From contig NZ_AUBW01000024.1 in assembly GCF_000429445.1 (NCBI RefSeq), forward strand, positions 1 through 64,000: a DNA stretch of 64,000 nt, read 5' to 3'. A program made the translations under genes and the position numbers. Every line of letters starts with the position of its first letter. Within the stretch, counting starts at the first letter, position 1. Source of the stretch: Algoriphagus terrigena DSM 22685 (GTDB lineage Bacteria; Bacteroidota; Bacteroidia; Cytophagales; Cyclobacteriaceae). Positions 1 through 7,791 of the stretch are shown piece by piece. The notes beneath the pieces are model-generated. The model was not told the DNA's origin. It searched no databases and saw only the letters and a list, made by a program, of their open reading frames with translations.

Positions 1-32
1 TGTACTTCCCTAAATATGGTTGACCGTTTGGT

Positions 33-977
33 TCAACATTTATTTAATTCCATCGGACAATTATGAGCCAGAGGTTCTTCTCTTGGGTAAACTTCGAAGG
101 GGCTCGATGTCCCTAAGAAGTTTTGTCTTCCTTCGGTATAAATATTCACCGTCGGTCTTTCTTGGGTAGGTAAATCTATCAGTTTTTGGTAAAACTCCAT
201 GGGGGTGTAGTTCATATTAAACGCCCGATGGAGCCGTTTTTCGTTGTAATGGCTGACCGCCTTGGCCACTTTTCTCTTTAGCTCTTTGAAGTCACGGATT
301 GCCCATCGTTTCAGGTATTCATTCTTGATAATGCCATTGATCCGTTCTGCATAGGGGTTTTCCCAAGCGACTAATCCCATACTGATATGAATCTTTTGGC
401 CGGACAACAACTGGGTATAGGCATGACTCCCATACTGCGATCCCCGGTCTGAATGATGGATAGTATCCCAAGGAGTACAGTTCATGATCCCCAAAGCCTT
501 CTTCAATGCCCTGATATTCGCTTCTGTGCGCAGGTGATCGCTCACGGCGTACCCGACGATCAATCTAGTGTACACATCTATGATAAACACCAAGTAATAA
601 TGATCGCCTTTAAGTTGAAAGTAAGTGATATCACTCTGGATCACCTGAAAAGGCCTGGTGACACACATCCCTTCAATTAGATTAGGATAGTATAGCGCTC
701 CACTGAAGGTGGTCCGATGGTAATTCTTCACCCGATTGACCCCATAGCCCAGCTCCAGAAAAAGCTCACAGAACTTGTCCCTTCCCATGAAGTGCGGTCT
801 TAGCGCATAGTACATCTTTTCAACCCCACACCCGGGATGCTCTGCTTTGAGCTGGTTGGCCAATACAATCAGTTCAGACAACTCCCGGTCAAAGGATTCC
901 TGCCGATTTTTAGCCTGCTGAACCGACTGTTTGCTTACTCCTACAGTTCGGTAGAGTTCATTAAGGGAATAGCTCAT
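33..977 (-). CDS. IS3-family transposase, catalytic subunit (OrfB)
   Basis: This 314-residue protein is the DDE integrase-like catalytic part of an IS3 transposase. An N-terminal HTH_21-type region (about 35-95) is followed by an rve integrase core. The likely catalytic residues are D116 (in VIQSDITYF), D177 (in HHSDRGSQY) and E211 (in NPYAERING). Its ATG overlaps the TGA of orfA (ATGA at 974-977). It is also reachable as an OrfAB fusion by -1 frameshifting on an A8 run in orfA. The length is normal for the family and I see no internal stop. Confidence 0.93.
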   Translation of the reverse strand: MSYSLNELYRTVGVSKQSVQQAKNRQESFDRELSELIVLANQLKAEHPGCGVEKMYYALRPHFMGRDKFCELFLELGYGVNRVKNYHRTTFSGALYYPNLIEGMCVTRPFQVIQSDITYFQLKGDHYYLVFIIDVYTRLIVGYAVSDHLRTEANIRALKKALGIMNCTPWDTIHHSDRGSQYGSHAYTQLLSGQKIHISMGLVAWENPYAERINGIIKNEYLKRWAIRDFKELKRKVAKAVSHYNEKRLHRAFNMNYTPMEFYQKLIDLPTQERPTVNIYTEGRQNFLGTSSPFEVYPREEPLAHNCPMELNKC

Positions 978-1372
978 GACTTGTCTGTTGGATTGGAACC
1001 ACCAGAGTGTGGGGTGTTGGAGTTTTTTTTGACATCGATGGAATAAGTGTCCTTTGCCAGATCAATCATCTTCTCCAGATAATCAATCATTATCTGCTTC
1101 TGGCCAACGGCCCGTTCCAACTCCTTGACCTTTTCTTCCAGTTCTTTTACCCGATGGGTTTGGCTGTCTTTCATCTCCACGATACAGATGTTTTTCTCGT
1201 TGTAGGTAGAATACTTATAGATCCACTTGTAAATAGATTTGTTTGAAATTCCGTACTGCCGCTCCATCTGGAGTACCGACATCACACCCTTTTCAAAATC
1301 ATCAACCAATTTACGTTTGAATCCTTCTGAAAATTCACGACGTGAATTGATCCTTTTTCCCGTTTTTAGCAT
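974..1372 (-). CDS. IS3-family transposase, DNA-binding subunit (OrfA)
   Basis: This 132-residue protein has an N-terminal helix-turn-helix (about 14-60, with motif YGISNKSIYKWIYKY), which in this family recognises the element's ends. A leucine-zipper-like coil follows (about 75-110, VKELEEKVKELERAVGQ) and probably mediates oligomerisation. The C-terminus runs through an A8 tract (1023-1030) where the ribosome can slip by -1 into the orfB frame. The start lies about 45 bp inside the right inverted repeat. Confidence 0.9.
   Translation of the reverse strand: MLKTGKRINSRREFSEGFKRKLVDDFEKGVMSVLQMERQYGISNKSIYKWIYKYSTYNEKNICIVEMKDSQTHRVKELEEKVKELERAVGQKQIMIDYLEKMIDLAKDTYSIDVKKNSNTPHSGGSNPTDKS
1022..1030 (-). 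promoter_or_regulatory. Probable programmed -1 frameshift site between orfA and orfB
   Basis: On the coding strand orfA reads GTC AAA AAA AAC here, which contains the slippery heptamer A-AAA-AAC. A one-base backward slip puts the ribosome in the orfB frame. That frame has no stop between the heptamer and the orfB ATG at 977. The result would be the OrfAB fusion transposase that IS3 elements use for transposition. I did not fold the downstream stimulatory structure. Confidence 0.6.
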
Positions 1373-1510
1373 TTCTTTCTTGGCTTTAAAACGGTCAACC
1401 TATTTCAGAGAATGACATGAACTTCAAGCGCAAGTTAGGACTCAAATGTCTCTGATTTCGAATCAAGATTTCGAACATTTGTACTTAGCCTGCCAAAGCT
1501 TCAAATCACC

Positions 1511-1548
1511 AAAAATCCCTTAGAGAAATCTGGGGGATTTTTTTTGGT
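1511..1548 (+). terminator. Intrinsic terminator, copy A
   Basis: AAATCCC and AGA pair with TCT and GGGATTT around a GAAA loop, followed by a run of eight or more T. The sequence from about 1501 to 1555 is almost identical to 2611-2660 (copy B). No gene end remains directly upstream; the IS ends 94 bp away. This is probably the terminator of a gene lost or displaced by rearrangement, perhaps purL. Confidence 0.65.
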
Positions 1549-1675
1549 TAAAGATTTAGTCTTATCTTAAGATCACTTCTAATTGAAATTTGGGCTTTCT
1601 TAAATCGCTATTTAAGCAATTCGACCCTCCTTACTAAGCTAAGAAGCTGACATTAATAAAACCAAACATAAAAGC

Positions 1676-2248
1676 ATGAAACTTTTCATAGCACTTTCAA
1701 TAGTTACCTTTTTGAGTTCCTGTGCGCCATCTGATGAAAAAGAAATGCCATCCCATGAAAAAGAAATTAAAAGAGCAAAAGGAGCAATGCTTACCGCCGA
1801 TTTCAAGCGATCGCAATCAATCTTAGACGAAATTCCAGCAAATAGTAAAAATAGACACGAAGCAGATAGCTTATACATAGTTGCAGGCAAAGCACAAATA
1901 TTTCTTGATAGTGCTCAGAATGCAAGAAGGATATCCGCACCGCCTACAGAAGAAACCAATACTTCAGCCGATATAGGAGATTCCAAAAAAATTGAAATTG
2001 GATCTTGGAAAACACCTACCATATATGGTGGCGGAAGTGTCAGGATATTTAAAAAGGGAAATGACTATTTCAAAACAGAATCGTTTCCAGATGGAACTTC
2101 ATTTACGCATAGAATGAGTATGACTAAGCAAGGAGAAAACCGAGTGTTTAAATCTCTAGAAAAAGTATCATCAGACACTTGGGTAGTTAATCAACTCGGC
2201 AAATTAAGTATCGTTGATAAAGTTGGCTTGGTCTATTCAGTTGATTAA
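1676..2248 (+). CDS. Predicted lipoprotein of unknown function
   Basis: This 190-residue protein starts with a short hydrophobic signal ending in a lipobox (TFLSSC, Cys about 16), so it should be a lipid-anchored envelope protein. The region after the Cys is charged. The middle (about 35-85) is helical and rich in K, E and A, with a weak TPR-like look. The C-terminal half (about 105-190) is beta-rich, with repeated K/T/S patterns. I do not recognise the family. The gene is isolated and more AT-rich by eye than the purL scrap that starts 24 bp after its stop. It lies between two copies of the same terminator, suggesting it was inserted as a unit. Confidence 0.7.
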   Translation: MKLFIALSIVTFLSSCAPSDEKEMPSHEKEIKRAKGAMLTADFKRSQSILDEIPANSKNRHEADSLYIVAGKAQIFLDSAQNARRISAPPTEETNTSADIGDSKKIEIGSWKTPTIYGGGSVRIFKKGNDYFKTESFPDGTSFTHRMSMTKQGENRVFKSLEKVSSDTWVVNQLGKLSIVDKVGLVYSVD

Positions 2249-2271
2249 CTGGATATATTTGATAATCTTCT

Positions 2272-2463
2272 CCAAACGGTTCGGACCATGCCACGGCAGG
2301 CATCGTCTCAGTAGACGGCCGTCACCTGGCGATCATGCCGCACATCGAGCGAAGCCTGAAGCCTTGGAACTGGGCACACTATCCGGCAGACAGAGAGGAC
2401 GACTTTACGCCTTGGATGGAGGCTTTTGTAAATGCGAGGGAATGGGTGGAGGAGAACTCCTAA
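2272..2463 (+). pseudogene. purL: 3' fragment of purL (phosphoribosylformylglycinamidine synthase)
   Basis: In the frame beginning at 2272 the sequence encodes 63 residues that match the extreme C-terminus of the large single-chain PurL. The fragment begins PNGSDHATAG, then VDGRHLAIMPHIERS, where the glutaminase-domain His-x-Glu is the catalytic pair, then WAHYPADRED, and it stops at TAA 2461-2463. An in-frame TAA at 2263-2265 lies just upstream, and there is no start codon or N-terminal part. It cannot make a working enzyme. The rest of purL is not in the window, so whether an intact copy lies upstream of the IS is unknown. Confidence 0.8.
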
Positions 2464-2873
2464 ACTTCGGCATTCGATTTTCGACGTTCAGTATTTGATA
2501 TTTCCTCTGATTGAAAAATTGGAAGAACCTGTTCGCCGTGGCGAATTGAAACATTGAAAGATTAAGGAACCCCGAAATAAGATTGGTTTCAAACAATAGA
2601 TTCTAAAACCTCAAATCAAAAAATCCCTTAGAGAAATCTGAGGGATTTTTTTTGTTCAAAATTTAGAATATCTTGACCTAGGTTTTTAGAAAGAAGGCAG
2701 TTATTTCTGGACTTTTTTAAGTAATTACCTAGTACGTCGCATGTTGTCTAGGAAGCGATAAGTTGGGATATTGTGGATGAAAAAAAATGGCAAATCATAT
2801 CTATAGTTCCGAACAAAAAAATATAGATGGTTTTATCGAAACAACAAAAAATTAACCGTACCCAAAGAAAACA
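2464..2873. other. Intergenic stretch after the purL fragment
   Basis: This stretch of about 410 bp has no convincing gene. It holds a dispersed-repeat element at about 2471-2505, similar to one at 62591-62620, then terminator copy B at 2619-2653 and AT-rich leader sequence before the gene at 2874. I see no clear promoter. Confidence 0.5.
2619..2653 (+). terminator. Intrinsic terminator, copy B
   Basis: AAATCCCT pairs with AGGGATTT, with TAGA/TCTG continuing the stem around a GAAA loop, followed by eight T. It lies downstream of the purL fragment and is nearly identical to copy A at 1511-1548. It was probably the native purL terminator and was copied together with the gene end. Confidence 0.75.
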
Positions 2874-3233
2874 ATGCTAAACAACTTATTCAGGATCGAT
2901 ATGCCTTACGGTATAATCAGAAACGAAAAAGGCGAACGGATGGCTTTTAATCGAGAATGCATGCAACTCGCGTATAACGATACACAATTTAAAGACAGGT
3001 TGACCATAGCTTTTGAGGATAAGCCCCAATGGGAAAAATATAAAGCCTTAAGTGAAAAAACTTTACTTGCAATTTCCTCTGACCATGAAGAAGATGTAAA
3101 GAAGGATTCTGCTGGAAAAATAGACAGGGTATCCTTTTACAAGGACAAAAGCAATTCTTCAAATTCAAAATTGAAATCGGGTTCGGATGCAGACTTTGAA
3201 AAGGACGAACATTTTTCAAATTTTAAAGCGTAG
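2874..3233 (+). CDS. Small soluble protein of unknown function, first gene of the HEPN island
   Basis: This 119-residue protein has no signal peptide or membrane segment. The N-terminal half (about 1-60) looks like a compact conserved domain with the stretch MPYGIIRNEKGERMAFNREC. The C-terminal 45 residues are low in complexity and charged (K, D, S, N) and are probably disordered. I do not recognise a named family. The stop is 2 bp from the next start, so it is very likely co-transcribed and translationally coupled with the HEPN gene. It could be an antitoxin or a sensor, but that is position-based inference only. Confidence 0.65.
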   Translation: MLNNLFRIDMPYGIIRNEKGERMAFNRECMQLAYNDTQFKDRLTIAFEDKPQWEKYKALSEKTLLAISSDHEEDVKKDSAGKIDRVSFYKDKSNSSNSKLKSGSDADFEKDEHFSNFKA

Positions 3234-3235
3234 CC

Positions 3236-3880
3236 ATGACTTTAAAAGAAATCGAGGAATACAAAGATGAAGTTCTTCAAATATTATTTGACGTACAGGT
3301 GTCAATTCATAACGCCAAATATCTAGGTACACCTTCTACGGAAAATGAAGATTGGGTCAAAAAGCACGGCTTCTTTAGACATTATTTTGTTCAGATGAGG
3401 TTTATTCTTATAATTCAGCTTGCAAAGCTTTTTTCTAATTCGGGAAATGAGAGCTATAGTTTTCAGAAATTTATCAATAGATTGGACTCTACGCCTTTGC
3501 CTGAAGTGAATGAGCTGAACAGGAATAAAATCTCTGATCAGACGAAGAAAAAAGAACTGATTACCGAACTCCGATTTATGTTAGAGATATTCAAAGGTGA
3601 GATTGAAGTCCTAATGGACTTAAGGAATAATTTTTTTGCTCATGGAAAAAGAATCAATAAAAATGGCCAGGAAGCAAAAACCGAAAAAAAGATTCCGTTG
3701 TCTTGGAAGCAATTGGAATCTCTTACTGAATTGGCTTTTGATTTTTACAATAGAATTAACGGAGCCTTCTATGACGGTGAATTTATTTTCCCAAATAAAA
3801 GCGGATGGAGCCCTGAATGGGTTGTCAAGCGAGCTGCACAGACAAGAAATGGAATACTAATTAATTCTAGAAAGAAATAA
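3236..3880 (+). CDS. AbiU2-like HEPN-domain protein
   Basis: This 214-residue, mostly helical protein carries the HEPN signature R-x5-H at R130-H136 (LRNNFFAH), placed after a long helix as in AbiU2-type HEPN proteins. HEPN proteins of this kind are commonly metal-independent RNases in toxin-antitoxin and abortive-infection systems, although some are inactive. The N-terminal helices contain HYFVQMRFILIIQLAKLFS, the usual core of the fold. It is the second gene of a tight cluster: 2 bp after the first gene and 10 bp before a membrane-protein gene. RNase activity and a defence role are inferred from the family and the island context. Confidence 0.72.
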   Translation: MTLKEIEEYKDEVLQILFDVQVSIHNAKYLGTPSTENEDWVKKHGFFRHYFVQMRFILIIQLAKLFSNSGNESYSFQKFINRLDSTPLPEVNELNRNKISDQTKKKELITELRFMLEIFKGEIEVLMDLRNNFFAHGKRINKNGQEAKTEKKIPLSWKQLESLTELAFDFYNRINGAFYDGEFIFPNKSGWSPEWVVKRAAQTRNGILINSRKK

Positions 3881-3890
3881 TTAAAAGTAT

Positions 3891-4676
3891 ATGACTGAAT
3901 TTTTAAAAGAATTTTTCCAGACAGTTGGGGACAGAATTAAAAATAGAGTTTTTGGACCTTTCCTAATTACTTTTCTATTTTGGAATTGGAAGCCAGTAGT
4001 CATGATTTTGGCATCAAATAAGTCCATCGAGTACACTATAGAACAAATTGAAGCTAACGAAATGTTTTCATTTTGGAATGTATTTTTCTTTCCACTTTTG
4101 ATATCCTATATCTATTCATCCTCCTTACCTTACTTAAATAATGGACTTGACTACCTAACAAACGTACCAACCAAGAAAAGAATACAATCTACGTTTGTTT
4201 TAAAGGGAGCAAGGCTGGATGGAGAACTTTCAATTGCTTCAAAAAGTTTTCAGCTTGAAAATGCGAAAGCTGGCAAATTGGAGCTAGAGGATCTAAACAA
4301 CAAAATCGATAATCTACAAAAATCTAATGAAAAGTATATAAAAGATAATGAAGAAATGAGAAACAGACTAACTAGTTTGGTTGCTATTGAACCTGAATAC
4401 AAAATACTAAAAGATGAGAATTCTAGATTAAAAAATAGCTTGAAAGAAATCACTGAAATGACCCTTAATAATGATCAAGAACATCTTTCAGGCTCTTTGG
4501 ACTTAGTAAATAGTGAATTACAAAAAGGAAATTTTAAACTAGACGGAATACCTAATTCTTTTATTCAAAACCTATTAGATCATGAGATGATTAAAATTGA
4601 AAAAATCAATGATCAGGAATATTTAAACTTTACAGATAAAGGAAGAAGGAAACACCTCGGAACAGAACTAAAATAA
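3891..4676 (+). CDS. Membrane-anchored coiled-coil protein of unknown function
   Basis: This 261-residue protein has two hydrophobic segments (about 22-42, GPFLITFLFW region, and about 58-80, FWNVFFFPLLISYIYSSS), giving a two-pass hairpin in the inner membrane. A long polar coiled coil follows (about 115-185, rich in E, K, N and L). The C-terminus (about 215-258) looks like a winged-helix fold with a TDKGRR wing. The architecture of membrane hairpin, stalk and small terminal domain fits a membrane effector or scaffold. It is 10 bp after the HEPN gene and 1 bp before the next gene. No known family comes to mind. Confidence 0.7.
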   Translation: MTEFLKEFFQTVGDRIKNRVFGPFLITFLFWNWKPVVMILASNKSIEYTIEQIEANEMFSFWNVFFFPLLISYIYSSSLPYLNNGLDYLTNVPTKKRIQSTFVLKGARLDGELSIASKSFQLENAKAGKLELEDLNNKIDNLQKSNEKYIKDNEEMRNRLTSLVAIEPEYKILKDENSRLKNSLKEITEMTLNNDQEHLSGSLDLVNSELQKGNFKLDGIPNSFIQNLLDHEMIKIEKINDQEYLNFTDKGRRKHLGTELK

Positions 4677-4677
4677 A

Positions 4678-5157
4678 GTGGAAAATAACCAATATAAATA
4701 CACAAAAAATTTATTAGAAAACTACTTGAATCATTCAATCAGTTATAGTGTAAGTAATGATTTCGCACCAAAGGAATATAGTATTTCAAAAGAAGGTAAC
4801 ATTAGTTTAAAATTCATTTCTTTACTTATTGGAGATCCTCATTTTGATACTATAGAGATGGTAAGATTCGAAAATTCAATGGAAACATGCAATTTTACGT
4901 TTATCATCAACCTTGAAAAAGAACACACTTATAAGCTAGATTATATATTTAAATTAGTAGATTTATTAGCTAATCATTATGGAGAGGATGATCATGGTGA
5001 AGGAGTAATAAAATCACTCGATAGGGCCGATATAGTTTCTGATCATTGGTCGGGAAGGGCCTGGTTAAGCAAGAAAAAGTATCCGATACCTGTATTAATT
5101 TCAAAATTTGATGATAATCAAATCGATATTTCATTCTTTGTTGGCATACCCGTCTAG
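4678..5157 (+). CDS. Hypothetical protein, last gene of the HEPN island
   Basis: This 159-residue soluble protein uses a GTG start one base after the preceding stop, which implies translational coupling. It is an acidic alpha/beta protein, with beta-rich segments around 45-85 and 125-159 and a D/H-rich loop (HYGEDDHGEGV, about 100-110) that could bind metal. There is no signal peptide or transmembrane segment. I do not recognise the family. The low GC matches the other three island genes and contrasts with the flanks. Confidence 0.6.
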   Translation: MENNQYKYTKNLLENYLNHSISYSVSNDFAPKEYSISKEGNISLKFISLLIGDPHFDTIEMVRFENSMETCNFTFIINLEKEHTYKLDYIFKLVDLLANHYGEDDHGEGVIKSLDRADIVSDHWSGRAWLSKKKYPIPVLISKFDDNQIDISFFVGIPV

Positions 5158-5225
5158 GTGTGTCAGATCAATAGTCTTAACGCTGTAATTACCCTTCTCG
5201 GCGTAGTCAGATTAGCGTTGGGACT

Positions 5226-5293
5226 GGGTGTAGTTTGTAACTACACCCTAATATCCAGACCGATTTGTAATCGGAAATCGAATTGCAAATTCG
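5226..5293. repeat. REP-like hairpin array 1
   Basis: Three short perfect hairpins lie in a row: 5226-5248 (10-bp arms, GGGTGTAGTT), 5260-5274 (6-bp arms, CCGATT) and 5279-5293 (6-bp arms, CGAATT). All arms end in TT/AA around a three-base loop, TGT or GCA. The same three hairpins in the same order recur at 10941-11038 next to a REP-associated transposase remnant. They are most likely non-autonomous REP/BIME-like units mobilised by a RAYT. Confidence 0.75.
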
Positions 5294-5338
5294 TCTTACT
5301 AGGCTTCATTGAGGCTGTTATGAAAAAGCTTTAAAATC

Positions 5339-5749
5339 TTACTTATTCAGCAACTTTTCCAATCTGGCCATCATCTCATCCTTTTCCTTTAGCATTCGCT
5401 CATAGAGGGCAATTTTTTCCTCGTGGAGCTGGATAATCTTTTCTAAGGGATTAACATTATAAACAGGATTGTATTGGACAAAAGCACTTTGATCATGATT
5501 ATTGATCGTACTTGAAATGATATTAATCGCCTGCTCTTCGTCAAAATTCTGAAAAGCTTCCACCGGAATCCGTAGAATCTCACCTACCTGCCTCAGCAGC
5601 TCCTCCTCCACTTCTTCCTTTTGCTCCAGCAGGCTGATCTTCTTCTGAGACCAGTCAGCACCAAGTTCGTGCGCCAGGGCCTCCTGCTTGATGCCCATCA
5701 TCTCTCTGAAGCGCTTGATATTCCGGCCGTGGTGGATCTTTTCGTTCAT
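5339..5749 (-). CDS. XRE-family helix-turn-helix regulator
   Basis: This 136-residue protein has an N-terminal Cro/CI-type HTH (about 8-62). RFREMMGIKQEALAHELG gives the first helices and WSQKKISLLE the recognition helix. A linker rich in N, Q and Y follows (about 80-105). The C-terminus is a coiled coil (about 105-135, EKIIQLHEEKIALYERML), probably for dimerisation. It is a single gene with no obvious partner, and the HEPN island upstream reads in the opposite orientation towards it. Its target is unknown. Confidence 0.82.
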   Translation of the reverse strand: MNEKIHHGRNIKRFREMMGIKQEALAHELGADWSQKKISLLEQKEEVEEELLRQVGEILRIPVEAFQNFDEEQAINIISSTINNHDQSAFVQYNPVYNVNPLEKIIQLHEEKIALYERMLKEKDEMMARLEKLLNK

Positions 5750-6368
5750 GGTCTTCGTGATTTGCTGCTGGAAAAATAGGACTTTTTTACCTTGCTCCTA
5801 AAACTAAATTATTCCAATTCTCCGACTCTGACAAGGAATCTGGGAAATTGACCGTCTTTTCGGGACGAAGAATGACGGAGTTCGCAATCATGTCGATTAC
5901 CGAACACTAACGACCCGAAATCCGGAATAATTTATCCGCCCATTTTCTTCACTTAATCGATTTCAAGCTCTGCGTTCTAAAAACCACCGATTCCAATCCC
6001 GAAAGTCCAGATACTTTCCCTATAAAAACCTTTAATTGAAATAGACATAAGTAATCGGCGTCCCATACCATCTCCATATTACGGCTGACTGAGGGTCACC
6101 TTTGCGCCGTATCATCTTCGGCTCCTAAGTCGAACAAGAGTCGAAGATGACTCGAAGAAAAGTCGAAGAAGAGTCGGAGAAGATATGCCTGAATAGGCAC
6201 TGAATGCATCCTCCTATTCTAGTTTCGAATACTTCGTCGATGTCTAATAGTTAGGAAAAAGAAGTCGAAATCGTAAACTCCGACGTATTCAGATGATTAT
6301 GGGGACTTGGCGGGGTAGAGCTTACCATCAATACAATGTCTCCCACTCCGAAAAACAGAAAATGCCGG
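5750..6368. other. Long intergenic region without a gene
   Basis: This stretch of about 620 bp separates the xre gene start (transcribed leftward) from the end of a VOC gene. I find no convincing ORF or RNA gene. Its one clear feature is the 11-bp tandem repeat at 6128-6182. The first part presumably holds the xre promoter, but no consensus stands out. Confidence 0.5.
6128..6182. repeat. 11-bp tandem repeat, five copies
   Basis: Five consecutive 11-bp units start at 6128, 6139, 6150, 6161 and 6172. The consensus is AGTCGAAGAAG with one to three differences per unit. The period equals about one helical turn, so each unit would present the same face of the DNA. It lies in a gene-free stretch and could be a protein-binding cluster or a simple minisatellite. 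Confidence 0.8.
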
Positions 6369-6749
6369 CTAAACTTCCTGAAGTACTGACAGGATATTTC
6401 CCGCCAGATCCTTGAACCAGGCAATTAACGGCCCTCCTCCTTCTCGGCAGATCCCCTTTTCATCCGTTTTGATCTCACCGGAATATTGCTCGAAGGTGAC
6501 CCCTTTCGATATCAATTCGTCCACAGCCTTGCCGATATCGTCGACAGGAAAATTGAGCACAGTGAAGGTAGCAGGAAGGTGATTTGGCCTGGGGTAGAGG
6601 ATAACTTCCCCGCCACCCGTAAGACGAATGGACAAGAAACCCATTTCATCTTCCTCTACATCCAATCCCAGAATCTCCTGATAGAAGGATTTGGCTGCAA
6701 CAATATCATCGACTGAGTAACTGCTGAAAGCTCTCGAATTTTTAAACAT
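6369..6749 (-). CDS. VOC (glyoxalase/bleomycin-resistance) superfamily protein
   Basis: This 126-residue protein is a single vicinal-oxygen-chelate module of two beta-alpha-beta-beta-beta repeats. The first repeat starts [20 protein letters not shown] and the second at about residue 66 ([15 protein letters not shown]). It ends with the typical [13 protein letters not shown] strand. Family members bind a metal and act as lyases, isomerases, dioxygenases or drug-binding proteins, so the substrate cannot be predicted. It is divergently oriented to the AraC-type regulator at 6907. Confidence 0.85.
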   Translation of the reverse strand: MFKNSRAFSSYSVDDIVAAKSFYQEILGLDVEEDEMGFLSIRLTGGGEVILYPRPNHLPATFTVLNFPVDDIGKAVDELISKGVTFEQYSGEIKTDEKGICREGGGPLIAWFKDLAGNILSVLQEV

Positions 6750-6906
6750 GGCAAAAAGAAGTTTAATTTCGGATGCAGAACCGGGGGTTGGGAATTTTTA
6801 AGTTCGCCAGTTTTTGAGAATCCTCCAAATATCTGAGGGCTTTTACCCTCTATTTCACAAGATTATACGGAGATTACTTCTCCACCAGACAAACCCAATC
6901 TCACAA

Positions 6907-7728
6907 ATGAACTATCAGACGTACCAACCGAATGCCTACTTGAATTCGCTGGTGAAGTGTTTTTGGACTTTGGAGGTTCCTGCCGAATACAGTTCCGAAA
7001 AGCAGCGGATCATCCCGGACGGCTGCATGGAATTGATATTCATATTGGGCGATGACATTAAGCGATACACTTCCGAAGACGAGTTTATCATCCAGCCCAG
7101 AGCAATCGTGGTGGGGCAGATTACCGAGCCGTTTACGATTCAGCCTGTCGGATATGTCCACTGTTTTGCAACCCGTTTTTACCCGTATGGCCTAGCCAAC
7201 TTTATCCCAACAACTCTTAAAAACCTAGAAAACAAGGAAACTCCATTTGCAGACCTTCTCGAACGGACCGCTGCCAATGACCTAGAGCAAAAAATCATTC
7301 ATGCGGCAGACACGCAAGAAAGGATCGAGCTCATCGAAGCTTTTCTGCTGAACAAGCTCAACGAAAAAACCACCATTGACGCTATTGTAAAATCAACTGT
7401 GGACGCGCTGATGGCGACGAGCGGAAGTGTGCCCATCAATGCAATTCTAAAGGAAGATCCATCAAAACGAAGACAGCTCGAACGGAATTTTTTGAAACAA
7501 ATCGGCGTCAGCCCGAAACAACTAGGCAAGATGATCCGATTGCAGACTGCCTTGAAACTGATGCTCAACCAAAAGACGGAGACCTTTACCGAAATCGCCT
7601 ACGAAAGTGAGTACTACGACCAAAATCACTTCATCAAAGACTTCAGGGAATTCACAGGCATCACGCCCAGGGAGTTCTTGTCAGACGAACAGATGCGACT
7701 GTCTTCTATTTTTTATTCAAAAGACTAA
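6907..7728 (+). CDS. AraC-family transcriptional regulator
   Basis: From the ATG at 6907 this is 273 residues. The N-terminal domain (about 1-120) has the WTLEVPAEYSSEKQRIIPDG signature of the AraC-associated DUF6597 ligand-binding domain. The C-terminal AraC HTH (about 170-255) ends with YYDQNHFIKDFREFTGITP. A start at 6814 is possible but adds 31 residues with no match to the family pattern. It faces the VOC gene at 6369, and a second VOC gene follows downstream on the same strand. It may therefore control one or both, which is inference from position. Confidence 0.85.
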   Translation: MNYQTYQPNAYLNSLVKCFWTLEVPAEYSSEKQRIIPDGCMELIFILGDDIKRYTSEDEFIIQPRAIVVGQITEPFTIQPVGYVHCFATRFYPYGLANFIPTTLKNLENKETPFADLLERTAANDLEQKIIHAADTQERIELIEAFLLNKLNEKTTIDAIVKSTVDALMATSGSVPINAILKEDPSKRRQLERNFLKQIGVSPKQLGKMIRLQTALKLMLNQKTETFTEIAYESEYYDQNHFIKDFREFTGITPREFLSDEQMRLSSIFYSKD

Positions 7729-7791
7729 CCTGTCGCATTTTTACTATTTCAGCATGTGATCCGATGCCAGATTTGCATCAAACGCCATCCT

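Larger units (their letters stand above)
1..1417 (-). mobile_element. IS3-family insertion sequence, apparently complete
   Basis: The element carries two overlapping transposase frames (orfA 974-1372, orfB 33-977) on the minus strand. Its ends are imperfect 29-bp inverted repeats: positions 1-29 match the reverse complement of 1389-1417 at about 22 of 29 bases, including the shared block GGTTGACCGTTT. Both ends have the TG...CA termini usual for IS3. The left end coincides with the first base of the window, so the target-site duplication cannot be checked. Both frames are open, so the copy may be active. Confidence 0.88.

Noticed and set aside
2214-2498. Open frame of 94 codons over the purL scrap
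   Set aside because: It runs in a different frame from the clear PurL match at 2272-2463 and has no recognisable content.
2874-5157. Classical two-gene HEPN-MNT toxin-antitoxin pair
   Set aside because: No nucleotidyltransferase (MNT) motif such as GSxxxGxxxxxSDxD is present in the neighbouring proteins.
5226-5293. CRISPR array
   Set aside because: The units are self-complementary hairpins with different arm sequences and no regular spacers, so they are REP-like, not CRISPR.
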